Shown piece by piece: positions 50,601 to 62,794 of a stretch of 64,000 nt of DNA (the stretch's first letter is position 1; every line of letters starts with the position of its first letter). The notes beneath the pieces are model-generated. The model made no database searches, was not told where the DNA came from, and saw nothing but the letters and a program-made list of their open reading frames with translations. Location: assembly GCA_033002965.1 (NCBI GenBank), contig JAURVB010008835.1, positions 49,586-113,585 on the forward strand, read 5' to 3'. The DNA is from Piper betle. Its lineage: Eukaryota > Streptophyta > Magnoliopsida > Piperales > Piperaceae. Both the position numbers and the translations under genes were made by a program.

Positions 50601-53097
50601 GCTTAAACATTATCCAAACTGGAATGAACAAAACGTAACCAAAGAGCTAAGGACGAAAAAAAGGCTACGAGGCCGAAACCGACCACTAACAGTGCCCGCA
50701 ATTGCATTGCATGATGGGAATCGGATGAACGAGACGGCAGACCTCACAAAAGCCACCAGAAAAAGGGTTACCATCGAACAGTGGATAATGTTCAGAGCGA
50801 CAAGCAATCCCCCATGTGTCGCGCTTTACAAAGCGTTTTTTTCCTATGCTTTTGGTGACGACCACGAACACTCCCCGGTCATCCGGCTTGCCTTTAACCA
50901 TTTCTTAGACGTAGGTGGTGTGGAGTCAATAGTCATAGCGTACATATTATGTGTGGAATACCTTTGTCCGGTTTTGTTGGGTTAATTTTATATTAGTTGT
51001 GAATGATATTTATGACTTTTATATAAATTAATAAAAAAATTATTACTTAAATTAATTTTAATTTAAGAGAATATTAAAAGAAGTTGGATTAGAGGAGGTT
51101 TTATATGGATTAAAAGCGGCATATGAAACTTGTTTAAAATCCTCTTAAGAGCTTATAGAGCCCAATTAGTTTTGGTTTTATATATTACTTTGGTTTGTGA
51201 GCCTAATTAGTTTTGATGTTATCTCAATTTGGCTCATGATATGCCTCCTAGCCTAAATTAGAATATGTGAAGGTATGATAGTTTGTTTTATGATATGTCT
51301 CTGAAAGTATAATTTGGTATATTAGCTAGCCCAAATTGAAAATTGGAGTCTCTTTAAATTTCACAAATATATAAGAGAAATTTATTGAGTTAATTTCACG
51401 TAATGAATTGTGTTGATAATTTATATATAAATTAATAAAAAAATTTACTCTTTAAAATAATTTTTGAATTAAAATATATTTATAAGACCTGTTATAAGTC
51501 CTGTTTAAAGGCCCACATGGGTTTTTGGTGGCCTATATGGGCTTTTGGTGGCCTATGTTAAATCTTGTTCCAACAATGGAATGGGTCAGCCTTTGTCTGG
51601 AGCACTCTTTGTATGTGGGTCTGGTGTCGCTCTTGGAAGTCAATGTCAAGGGCTGCTTTGCGAGTAGTGTATATTTTTCTAATCCTCTACATGTCCCTGG
51701 TTTTAGATACTGCCTACGTCGTATTCTCCACGGATGATCAGTTGCAATAAATTATTAGCTCCCATACTTATTTTAATCAATGTCCTTTCAAACCAGTTCA
51801 ATAATAGTCGGGATATAGATTGTCCAACATATTTTTTATGGTCGCTTTGCAGGCCCACCGAGATGGCATTGTTTAATGGCCTGTCCCACTTTACTATACG
51901 TCATGATAACGATTATAATTATAACATTCTTCGCTTGAAAAAAATCAGCATGGAACCATGTTTAGTCACGGGAGCGACACCAATAGAGATGCCATGCATC
52001 TCACCGTCGATCATTCGAGAATCAACGGTAGAGACACACGGCGTCTCTACTGGCGTGCGCTCCCGGATCTGAGCTAAAATTTTCCATCACTTGAACTTAG
52101 TCGTAATAACTTGTATAATGATCTCTCTCTATATATATACCTTGTTAAACGAATCAGGTATTCTGATTGACCGCAATTTCAATTCTAATTAGTTAAGTGC
52201 ATTATCTTGCTCTAATTGCTTTGGCTGGCATTTATCAATTGTGAATGAATCGAGGAAAATTTATCAAAAAAAACACTAAACAAAACTTGTCCCCTTAACT
52301 TGCCAGGCTAAACCAACAGGGCTCAATGCTCATCCGGTAATCCCCACCACAGCCTCATCTTCATCTCTATACCTCGCCTTATCCCCGCACTGGCCCCTCA
52401 AGTGACGTCGACATCTCTGCTGTCTATTTTTCAGATTTTTGTGTCGTTAATAAAGATCAGCGGGATCACGAGGAGCGTCAATGGACTACGATCATTCCTA
52501 ATGAGGGCTTTATAAAAAAGAAATCATTACTAATGAGTTAGTTTTGGAGTGGCACAAAAAGCCCATTGCTTTGATCACAGGCCTAGCCGCCTAGCGGGCT
52601 AGTTCCATACGTGATTCCACCACCGAGCTAGCTGCTGAACTACCCTTCCAGATTACATTTCAATTCTCAATTTCAATTGATGAGAGCTCCCAATTTTTGA
52701 TTTATCATATTCATTTTTTTGACCAATTCATACATTCGTATTTGTAGAGCCTTACGAGCTAGTAATGGCACTCTGCTTGCGTCATGTTAACCCACCATAT
52801 GTATATATGCATATATTGGTTCCAACCTCACGCAAAAGAGGATTAATTAATATTATCAAACGGACACAAACATCCATCATTTCCTCTCACCCCAATTGTA
52901 GGATAATATCACGTGTTTTCTATCAAGATAATAATAACTATTTAACATTGATGGAAGAAAAAATCATTTCAATTCGGAATCATTCCTAAATCTACATTAA
53001 AAGCCAGAGTCTTACCCAAACATCACCATTATCTTAAAATAAAATCCGAAACATCACTATTATCATAAAATAAAATATTAAATGTTCAGCAATAGCA
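50601..53097. other. intergenic, no gene recognised
   Basis: An ORF of 134 codons on + (50581-50985) and overlapping minus-strand ORFs show no recognisable family; the region is GC-richer than its surroundings and may be internal to a transposon. Near 53017-53077 a ~31-bp unit (AAACATCAC/TATTATC type) is tandemly duplicated. Confidence 0.4.
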
Positions 53098-53105
53098 ACC
53101 CGAAA

Positions 53106-53985
53106 CATAGTTGCACGAATCGGCCGATTCCATGCGGAATCGGCCGATTCATCGGATTGCGTCGCGCCGATCCGATTTCGAGGCCGACTCGGTCGGCCCC
53201 GAATCGGGTACGTGAATCGGCCCGTTTCGGCCGATTCTGACCGATTTAAATCGAATCGGGTTTATTACAAAATTACCAAAATACCCTAGGTATAATTTTT
53301 ATTAAATTATTTAAGCATGGGCAAAATGGTAATTTGGATTTAAAAACCTAAATCAAACCTCTCCCCCCAATTCCACCGCCGCGCTAGCTCCGCCGCCCTC
53401 CGCCGCGCTTCCGCCCGATTTCGCCGCGATTCCGTCCGATTCCGCCGCGATTCGGCCGCCCGACGCTCCACCCGACCTTCCGACCACCCTACCGCCGTCC
53501 GACGATGCGCCCGTTCCGAACTCACCTTCCGCCGTCCGACGCTTCCGCCGCGATTCCGCCGACCGACGGTTCGTCCGACCGGGCTGCCGACATCCTTCGA
53601 CTATCGCCGCCGCGAGGCTCGTCGCCGAGACCGAAGCGCCGCCGGCGGCGGGGGTAGAGAGGGAGGGTGGCATTCTCGTAATTAAGAGTTGACTCGAGTG
53701 TGTCGAGTAAAAAATAATAATTAATTCTAAATAATTTAAAAAAATCTTAAAAAATATTTAAAAAATATCATAAACTATAATACGCTGAATAATATCAAAA
53801 TAACATCAATACCAAATTTTAATATATTTATATTGTAAATTGTCAAATTATTATATATGACCGATTAAATTAATTTGGACCTAGTTCAATTGAACCGATT
53901 CTTGGCCGATTCGGACCGATTCCGATTCCGATTCCGATTCAATGGAAAACCGATTCCGATTCCGATTCCGATTCATGCAACCATG
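53106..53985. mobile_element. hAT-type MITE with GC-rich cargo
   Basis: The 880-bp element begins CATAGTTGCACGAATCGG and ends with the inverted CCGATTCATGCAACCATG. It is flanked by exact ACCCGAAA (53098-53105 and 53986-53993). Subterminal regions hold many GAATCGG/CCGATTC copies. The centre (about 53360-53670) is very GC-rich, open in several frames, and followed by an AT-rich tail. The 8-bp duplication points to the hAT superfamily. Terminal sequence differs from the TAGGGGTG family, so it is a second MITE family. Confidence 0.88.
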
Positions 53986-53993
53986 ACCCGAAA

Positions 53994-54505
53994 TGGTCTA
54001 TCAAAACAACCTTTCTATTCCGTATTTTGTGGTATCTCGAATGCTAAACAATCTCCACAGTCAATTTTATAATCGCTTGTGCTTATGCGACGTCGAAGAC
54101 ATCTCAGTGTTAGAAGCCGTTATTAGTGTCGTCAACTGTTCAAATCGGTTTGACAATATTAAATACTTAAACTCTAACTCAAATATACACTCCTCAACTT
54201 AGACCAGAGACTCGAACCCGATTCAATAAACTCAAAAATTAAATTGAATTCTAATTGATAATAAATATATTAAATATAATTATATGAAAATATATAATAA
54301 TTTTAATATATTATGATAATTATTTTTATTTATATTTAAAATATAATATAATTTAAATTTTTTAATTTAATTTAATATTATATAAAAAATAAAAAATAAA
54401 AACAAAAATTAAATATTTTTTGGATTCAGACCCGAACCCAGACCCGTATATAAAACGGGTATGAAAAATATGTTGTTATTGTTAACTTTCGTTGTCAATT
54501 TTCAG
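53994..54505. other. AT-rich DNA where the first exons of the LAF3-like gene would be expected
   Basis: No N-terminal amidohydrolase exon is recognisable here or further upstream in the window. Confidence 0.45.
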
Positions 54506-57500
54506 GATTTCGTTGGCCATGGAGTCGGGGATCTTTAAGAGTAAGCTGGTGGTTCCGGGCTTTATTGACTCCCATTTCCACTTCATTTTTGGTGGTTTGC
54601 AGGTGTTTTTGTCCTCTGCCCTGATTTTCTTTATTATTTTTTATTAATTAATTATGAAGTGAATCTCTTTTAGCTGTTTGAGTTTTTGACTGGCTCGTTC
54701 TAAGAAGTACAAATTCATACATTTGGGTGGGGGTGGTTTTTTCTTCCAACATGATGCAAATTTTCTCACTACGCTATCACGGTTGGGTACTGCAAACTAT
54801 CCTGTTATAAACTGTAATGATTATTATTGTTGTATTTTTTGGTTATATCGATGTAAATTTAAGATTTTTTAGGAGTTGCCCTGCTCGTACGCTTCTAAGT
54901 ATGCTGAAATCTTTCTTGGTTTGTTTTCATCTGGATTCTGTTTTTTTAGTTGGCTGCAATTGTGTTCTATGGACCGTTCTTGTTGGTTTATTGATCTTGT
55001 CTTTAATTGCTCATTGTTTAATGCCTGCAAACATTAATTGGTGCGATTGAATAATTTTTTCAGATGGTTGGAGTAAAACTTGGAGGTGTGAAAGGCAAGA
55101 AAGAACTTTTGAACAAAGTAGAAAGAGCTGTGAAAGGTTCCATGTCTTAGTTGAGCTTTAGAAGTAATTAGAATTTTTAAAAGTTTCATCAATATTTTTG
55201 CCACGTTTTCCAACTTCTTTTATACGCAACTGACAGGTAAGGGAAAGGGGATTTGGTGTTAGGTGGCAGGTGGAATGATGAGCTCTGGGGTGGACAATTT
55301 ACCTGATGCTTCTTGGGTGGATGCTGTTTCTCCTGAAAACCCTGTAAGAAACTTAATTAAATAGGCTTATGTCTTTTATTAATGGATGAAATTGATGAAT
55401 GTTTAGCCAAGTGCAGGTTTGGTTGTTGCGAATGGTGGCCACATGGGGTTAGCAAATTCAGTGGCCCTTAAGATGGCAAGAATCACAAATTATACAGCAG
55501 ATCCAGTTGGTGGATCGATTGTGAGGGCAGAGAATGGGTGTTTGGGACAACCATATCGGTGATAGTTAGCATATGAATGGTATAGCTCAATTTAGTCACA
55601 GAGTTGCAGTAGTGCTCATGAAATGTGGAACTAGATTTATTCTTTTTAGTCAATTGACGAAGGTTTTTAAGAAAACCAACTGCAACTATAACGAGAAATC
55701 TTTTAGTAGCATCAATTATTTTTATAAAGATCAAAACAGATGATATGAATGTTTGGTTTCATCTTGTATTCCATACAGTTTTTATACAAACATTGAACTG
55801 TTAAAAGCTATTATTTAATCTATTGTGCAGAGCCAACAGGGTTACTGGTTGATTCGGCAATGCAGCTTTCTCCCTTCAATTCCAGAAATATCTGTTCACG
55901 AGAGGAGGGACACTCTTGCAAGAGCTAGCAAGTTTACTCTGATGCGAGGTGTAACTACTGTTGTTGACATGGGTAGGTATTTTCCGGGTGTTTCTCCTGA
56001 ACTTTTGTGGGAAGACCTTTCAGGTTGGGTCATGGAAAGTTTTCTTATCAATTGTTTAGTTAGCAGGGTGATGCCTTATGTGTATATACTCTATACAAGC
56101 CTGCACACTTTTCCTTCTAACCTATCAGTTCGTGGCAGATGTCTATGAGTGGGCTGATCATGCTGGAAAAATGACGATCACAGTATGCCTATTTTTTCCT
56201 TTGGAGACGTGGTCCCGTTTAACTGCAAGTACTCTAAACAATCATGTCATATATCAATATCTGATTTTTCAAAAGGTGTAACCTAACGTGTCCATTTCTG
56301 CCATTATTTGGCTTCTTCATTTCGAATGTTTAGACATCACGACCAGCTTTAGCTGCCAACTTTCTTGCAATTTTTTTGTTGCTTTAGGATCTCATTCAGA
56401 GGAGGGTCAGATGTTGAGCGAATGGATCTTTCTTGGCGGGATCAAGGCTTTGGCTGATGGATCTTTGGGATCAAACAGTTCACTTTTTTATGAGGTATTG
56501 CATGTGAGGCACAAAGATTGCTTTTTCTTCTTCTGCAGCTTCTTTTTAATTTGTCATTTATTGATTGTAGATAGAGGAACTGTTGTCTATAATTTCTGGA
56601 ATAACTAATGCTTGATGAATTCTCATTATTGTGTTAACCTTATACGGATGAACCCCAAAATTATGGTCTCCAAGTAACAGATTCGGATGCTCTTCTGAAT
56701 ATGATGCTGGATCTAGATAACACCAAACTGCAGGTTGAATTTTTCTCAGTGGATCTTTTAACTGTTTTTTTATAGATGGATGTCCTATCTATGTGATCAA
56801 TTTCAGATTACTACTAGTCTAGGTTGCAGTTCATGCCATTGGTGATAAAGCTAACGATCAAATTCTGGATTTATATAGCGCCATCAATGCTTCTAAAGGA
56901 ACGCGAGACAAGAGATTCAGGGTAAGTTGGTTTGATGTGTTGTGAGTCTTATTTTGTTGTATTGGCACAATTGCTCTCATGGTTTACATTGCAATTGTAA
57001 TAATATGCTGGTTTAGATTGGTATTGACAGTAAGTTTTTTGCTTCTAATTTCAGATGGAGCATGCCCAGCATTTGTCACAAAAAGCTCCAATGCGTTTTG
57101 GTCTGGAAGGTGTCGTTGCTTCTGTGCAGGTTTGGGAGCTATCTTCTTGTTAAAAGTAGATCTTGCTAATGATTCCAGTGTCTCTATGCTGACTTTTCTC
57201 GTACCTTCAAATTGCATTTAAAAAAGTGGTCTGTTGTTGACTGCATGAAACTCTTCTATTCATGGCATATCCTCCAATTGAGTGTCTTACATTGTGTAAT
57301 GTTACAATATCTCCTTGACAGCCTGACCACTTACTGGATGATGCATACTCTGCCCCTAGAAAACTTGGGGAAGACAGGGCTCATAGAGGCTTGTATTTGT
57401 TTCAATCACTTATCTGGTGGTGCGCAATTAGCATTTGGCTCTGATTGGCGTGTAAGGTCTTTTCTCTAAATTTTTTATCCATTGCAATAGAGCTATCTTC

Positions 57501-58213
57501 AGGAGCCAAGAAGTAACATAGTAATTTCAGGTCTCTGATATTAACCCCCTTTGGTCAATGAGAATAGGTGTAAACAGAATGCATCCTGACTGGGAGAAGG
57601 CATGGCTACCATCTGAACGTCTGAATCTGGAAGATGCTCTGAAAGCGTAAGTGTTTAAAGTCGTGTATTCATTACTTTGGAGCCGATTTACAGGGTTTCT
57701 ATGTTGTATTAAATTAATATACCATAGTTACTTGGTTTCCCAACAATTTTTCCTTACACTGGTTAGATTTGTGCTCTAATATATGCGAGTTCAGGACAAG
57801 TTCTTGCTTTATTCATCTAATTTGGTGATATGACCTGAGAGTTAAAAAGCTGGGATAATGACTTCAACCATTTGGTGCCTTTTCCCCCCTAAACTATTGT
57901 TATGGGTAATATTTTAAAAAATTATGCATGATGTCTCTATTAGTTTCATGTGTTTTGTGCGCTTGTAATAGAGAATTTGTTTAATTTTCTAAAAAACAAT
58001 TTTCTCGTCGTCTGTCTAATAATGGTTGTGTTATGCCAGTTACACAGCCTCTGCTGCATATTCTTGCTTTCTTGACCACATGGTGGGATCTTTATCTCCC
58101 GGGAAATTTGCTGATTTTGTGATGTTGTCTTCAAATTCCTGGCAAGAATTTGAGGAAGAACGTCAGGGACCGTCATTGCAACTTATATCCAGGAGAAGCA
58201 AGTTTATCCTTGA
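54506..58213 (+). pseudogene. LAF3-like amidohydrolase, 5'-truncated and frame-broken
   Basis: Thirteen exon-like blocks with mostly good splice sites (54506-54602, 55064-55136, 55237-55343, 55417-55537, 55831-56023, 56139-56216, 56388-56494, ~56642-56733, 56823-56921, 57055-57129, 57322-57451, 57531-57646, 58040-58213) match Arabidopsis LAF3 (At3g55850). Landmarks: VVPGFIDSHFHF (metal-binding HxH), ERRDTLARASKFTLMRGVTTVVDMGRYFPG region, GGIKALADGSLGS, VAVHAIGDKAND, EHAQHLSQKAP, PDHLLDDAYS, FGSDW, LSPGKFADFVMLS and the out-of-frame end VIATYIQEKQVYP. LAF3 acts in phytochrome A signalling. The N-terminal strands before the HxH are absent. Single-base shifts occur near 55255, 55299, 55435, 55535, 55868, 57410 and 58159, and block 8 lacks an AG acceptor. 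So many lesions, not all in homopolymers, favour a true pseudogene. Confidence 0.75.
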
Positions 58214-59250
58214 AGTCGTGCATTATGTTAATTAATGTTTGGCATTTTTCCTGGGTAGCTTGCTCATTGATCTGTCATGTCATGGCACGACTTGCTTGGA
58301 TTAAAAGATCAAGTAGAAGAGCACTGGTTTTGAAGTTTGTATCAACAATTGGTCACTGTGTCGGCATCCAGGGCAAAATATTTATGAGGTAATAATCTTC
58401 TAATCACACCCCGGTGTCAAAATTTTATCTTTTCCTTTTAGCTGAGGACAGTTCAATATGTTGTGTTGTAAACATCGAGTCTTAACGGAAGCATGTCAAG
58501 TGCCCAGCTTCAAGGGGGATCTGAATTGCACATTAACGAGGATGCCAACATGTTATAGGCAAAATGTAATTGGTATACATTACATGCTTTCTTTTGCCTG
58601 TATTTAAAGTTTCGTTGTACACTTTCAGAATATTAGTAGAGAATATTTCATTTTAAGTACATAGATGATCGCTATACCTTGACATATAAGCATACAACTA
58701 TATATGCTCAGGACTAAGAGGTAACGGTGGAATTACATGAATGTGAAACTTCATTTGTTGATTTCAATCTTATTATTATGATATATAAAAGTATGGGTTA
58801 TTTGATTTGCCTTTTGGAGTTTCTTTGAAGTCAATAAAAACGGTTACATGGTTGCTAGTTGATAACGCAGTTGTATCTACCAAAGATTCTTGGGAGCTTT
58901 GGAGTCTCGTTTGAAAGTCCTCCAAATCAATCAAGAAATGCTCTTTAACTAACTCAAGAGGTAGTTATAGACATATGGCAATCTTCCACTTATCAATCTC
59001 TTGCCAAATACGAACTACGGTTGTACTTACAATCTCGCTCTAAAAAAACACTACCGGACGAACACAAATTCTCTTTGTGGAAGTGGGAAATAGTAAGGCC
59101 CTTTGAGCAAGGTGGGCGATCGATGCCTCAATGATAGAGGCTCCCTCTATCTATGTATGTTTTATTCATTTTTTTTTCATACATGAATTAATGCAACAGA
59201 TGATGGCGAGCTTTGCCTTTTTTTTAAAATGCGCTTGCAAACCTACTGGC

Positions 59251-59867
59251 GGTAATGGGCAGCAATTTATTATCATTTTGAAACATGATATGATTTGGCC
59301 AAAGAAAAACACGCGCCCAGCACAAGCCACTGCCTTCGATGCACAGGAACAACCGATCCGGCCATTCGCTTGTCCTCTGCGGGCAAACAGATCGCAAGCC
59401 CTTCGTCATCCCATCGCATGTAAATCTGCTCACTTGCCTTTCACCAATAATAAAATTGTACTTGCTCTGGAAAAGAAAATAGTAAATTATACACGTCCAT
59501 GTTTTATAGTTTGTGCAGTGATTGGGAGGACCATGCCCAGTTTTTGGAACCCATTAATTTATTAAGTTGGGTTTTTATCCTCTATCTTATGTAAGAGTTC
59601 TCATCATTCTTTTAGTTTATGTTGGAAGCTTTTTTTAAGGCAAAGAGTTGCCTGTTATATAACCCAAGCGGATGATCATCTACCTTCTCATTAGCCGAAG
59701 GGTGTGAAAAACTTGTGTTTTAGAGTATGTTGTCTGTGTTTCTGCCCTGGTAATGGGCAGCAATTTTTTATCATTCTGAAACATGACATGATTTGGCCGA
59801 AGAAAAACACGCGCCCAGCACAAGCCATTGCCTTCTATGCATACAATAATTGATCCGGACATTCGAT
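59251..59867. repeat. ~120-bp direct repeat, copies ~500 bp apart
   Basis: GGTAATGGGCAGCAATTT starts both copies (59251-59373 and 59749-59867). They continue through a GATTTGGCC segment and AAAAACACGCGCCCAGC to a GATCCGG...CATTCG end. The first copy is followed by 80 bp of similarly GC-rich DNA that the second lacks. Confidence 0.85.
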
Positions 59868-60298
59868 TAAAATATTATTTATTATTTATTATTTTTATAT
59901 TATTTGTCTACTATTATTTTTATTTATTTATTTAATTTGTTTTATTTATTTATTACTTGTTATGTTTCGTTTTATGTGCCATACATTATTTATTTATTCA
60001 TTTTACATTGCCCTTTGTTTGAGTTGGTCTCGTTAATTTGAGCCAGACTATACACATATAAAGTTATTAATATTTTATTTAGTAGTAGATTATGATGTGG
60101 CTTTTGGAACCTGAACCGGTGTAGATATGCTTCAAGCTTAGACCTCTGTTCCATTAGGACTCTTCTCATGTTTATTGCTAAACACTATCGGGGTTTGATT
60201 TTTATATCATATAGCATATTAAACGATTGTTTTATTAGAGGACATTTAAGTGCGACTGATTGAGAATACTCTAGCCTTTGAAAGTTTGAAAAATGCTT

Positions 60299-60472
60299 AA
60301 ACATATATTTTTCCTGAGAGTGGCACTGGTTATTATCGAGAATGGCACAACAACGGTTCAAGATGCTATCTAGTTTATAATTTCCAAACATATATTTTTT
60401 CCTGAGAGTGGCACCGGTTATTGTCGAGAATGGCACAACAACGGTTCAGGATGCTATCTAGTTTATAATTTG
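60299..60472. repeat. ~87-bp tandem duplication
   Basis: Two adjacent copies run from AAACATATATTTT through CCTGAGAGTGGCAC, GAGAATGGCACAACAACGG and GATGCTATCTAGTTTATAA, with few differences. Confidence 0.92.
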
Positions 60473-62525
60473 ATGGCTCTTCAATAGATGCCTTTTGAGT
60501 ATTCCTACGGAGGTTATATATTATTTTCTTTTCTCGTGGAAATTAAATTTCACTTTTCAATTTATACTAGTTATTTTCTAAACCAATGATAATCATTATT
60601 AAAATTTTTCCTATTATATATATAGGTTTTATATTCTTATTTATTGAGTCAATTTTGATGGAAGAACGGATAATTGCTACACATACTTGTGCCTAACATG
60701 CCTTCATGTTTTTGTTTGTACTTGATGCGTGTCATATATTTATTTGATGTATTATGATGTATACTCTAATCGGCTTTTACAGTAGAAGATCAAACATGAT
60801 ATCAGGGATCTTGAAGAGATAATTAAATTTTAACTTTAGCAGTTATTTTGATATACTAATTTCTTTATTTTTATATTTTTGCCCTTGTTGTGTATTGAGT
60901 GATATTATGTCATATCATTACGCGTTGCTCCTTATTAGGCTGTTGTATGCATTTATTAATTTTTTTTCTTAGTAGTGTCTTTGTTTCTTGGGATGTCTAG
61001 AGGGTTGTTGTGAGCTGTTTTTTATTCAAGTCTAGTAGATTATAATCGATTTAGACGTTGCTCAATTCAATTGTAATAGATCTGATCTGATTTTTAAGTG
61101 AATTGAATTTGAAGTGTTACAATTATAATTATTTATTTTGGAAAAAAAGTCCAAAATAATACAAACAAACGTTCTTCGAGTAAAAAGAATGTTCGTCTTC
61201 TCCCTATTTAAAAAATCTCTCTAACAAATAAACTGGGGCGGACTGGCTGTTCCTTTTTTAACCCACCCAAGCGGCGGACTTGCAGTGTTGCTCAACTGAA
61301 AAGTGAAATTGTTGCTTTTGAAAAAAAGTGAAAGTGAAATATTTCAAAAAAAAAGAAATTTGTTTAATTTAAAAAAACAGAAAAGTGATATCGATTTCTG
61401 TAAAGAAAGCCCGTGCTAACCTTTGCTTCTCATGAGGCCCAAGACCCAACTACGACAAGAAAAGGCCATCCTTTTGATTAGGATCATAAATGTTGGTATA
61501 CGAAATATCACACCAGAGTTGCTTCCTTGACATTTAGCATGCGATTATAGGAAGAAAACTCTTGATTTATAACAGCAAATCAATTTTGTTCATTGCATGT
61601 TCTGCCGCAAAGCTACTGCCACTTTGCCTTGCCTCCAAGTTTTTTCCTATAACTATTAAACCTTCAAAGGCGGAAGGAGTGGTTCATTCGTGGTTAAATA
61701 CTCCAATCTTATTTAATTGTAATAATTGCAAATTGTCATATTACTTTACGATCGTTTAATTTTTCCAAAGAAACAAATACCCATCAATGAAGTCTTGACC
61801 TAAAATTGTCCAAATAATGTAAGACGGGGACTGGCCATCTTCCTTTCTATGATTCTTGGTTCAGGACGGTCTGATCTATTTCATTCCCTTTAAATGGAAA
61901 TAAAAAATTAAGAAATGGGATGCGTATCTTCTTCGTTGTGAGGTGCATGAACCTGTGCCCTCTTTCATAAGCACAACCACCCTTAAGATCAGAACTAAAA
62001 AATAGTAAATACCAAGATGTCTGTCCATATGATATGGGCTCTCTGTATTCTTTCCATATATATATATATACACTATAAGAGACCTTTTTTTTTTAAAAGA
62101 ATCACAAGGACCTTGTATGCATTGGTATCCCGGAGATTCAACTCATATTTTCTTCCCTGGTTACCGGGTATGTCGAGAAACTACGACACAGTACTGCAAG
62201 GGAAACCAGTAAATAAATTAAAGAAGATCACCACTGTTCATTAATTAACTCAATAATTGTATCTAATTAGTTTATTACTTTGTGTTTTTAGAGGTCCCAA
62301 GTCCCAACAACCTAAATGATGGTTTTATCTTCAGATTTTAACTCGATAGAACAAGCACACGAGTTTCCACATATCTGATCATCAAATCTTGAGCCATCAG
62401 CCATTACAAGAAAAATGGGGGTAATAATCCATATATATATATATAATATATATATATACATATACATACATAGTTTAGTGATCTCCAACCAACCGTGACT
62501 TTCTAATCTGACCCTAATGGAAGTT

Positions 62526-62794
62526 GTAAGGTCGTCTGCATTTGAGTTAATTAATTTTCTGGGGAGGCTGCAATTCCCACAGTGCAACATCTTTCCATTA
62601 AGGTCGTCTAAATTTGAGTTAGTTAATTTTCTGGGAGCCTGCAATCTACAGTGCAACATCTTTCCATTAAGGTGGTCTAAATTTGAGTTAGTTAAGTTTC
62701 TGGGGAGCCTGCAATTCCACAGTGCAACATCTTTCCATTAAGGTCGTCTAAATTTGAGTTAGTTAATTTTCTGGGGAGCCTGCAATTCCCAAAC
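62526..62794. repeat. minisatellite, four ~72-bp units
   Basis: TAAGGTCGTC/TAAGGTGGTC opens each unit at about 62526, 62599, 62668 and 62739. Each continues with TTTGAGTTAGTTAA, TTTCTGGGGAGCCTGCAAT and CAGTGCAACATCTTTCCAT. The last unit is cut off before the CAGTGCAACATC part. Confidence 0.92.

Noticed and set aside
50581..50985. 134-codon ORF on +
   Set aside because: No family recognised, no splice or promoter context, and overlapping ORFs on the opposite strand are equally long; noted in the intergenic entry only.
53340..53673. 106-codon minus-strand ORF inside the MITE
   Set aside because: It is repetitive Ser/Arg/Gly sequence produced by the CCGCGATTCCG-type repeats, inside a non-autonomous element.
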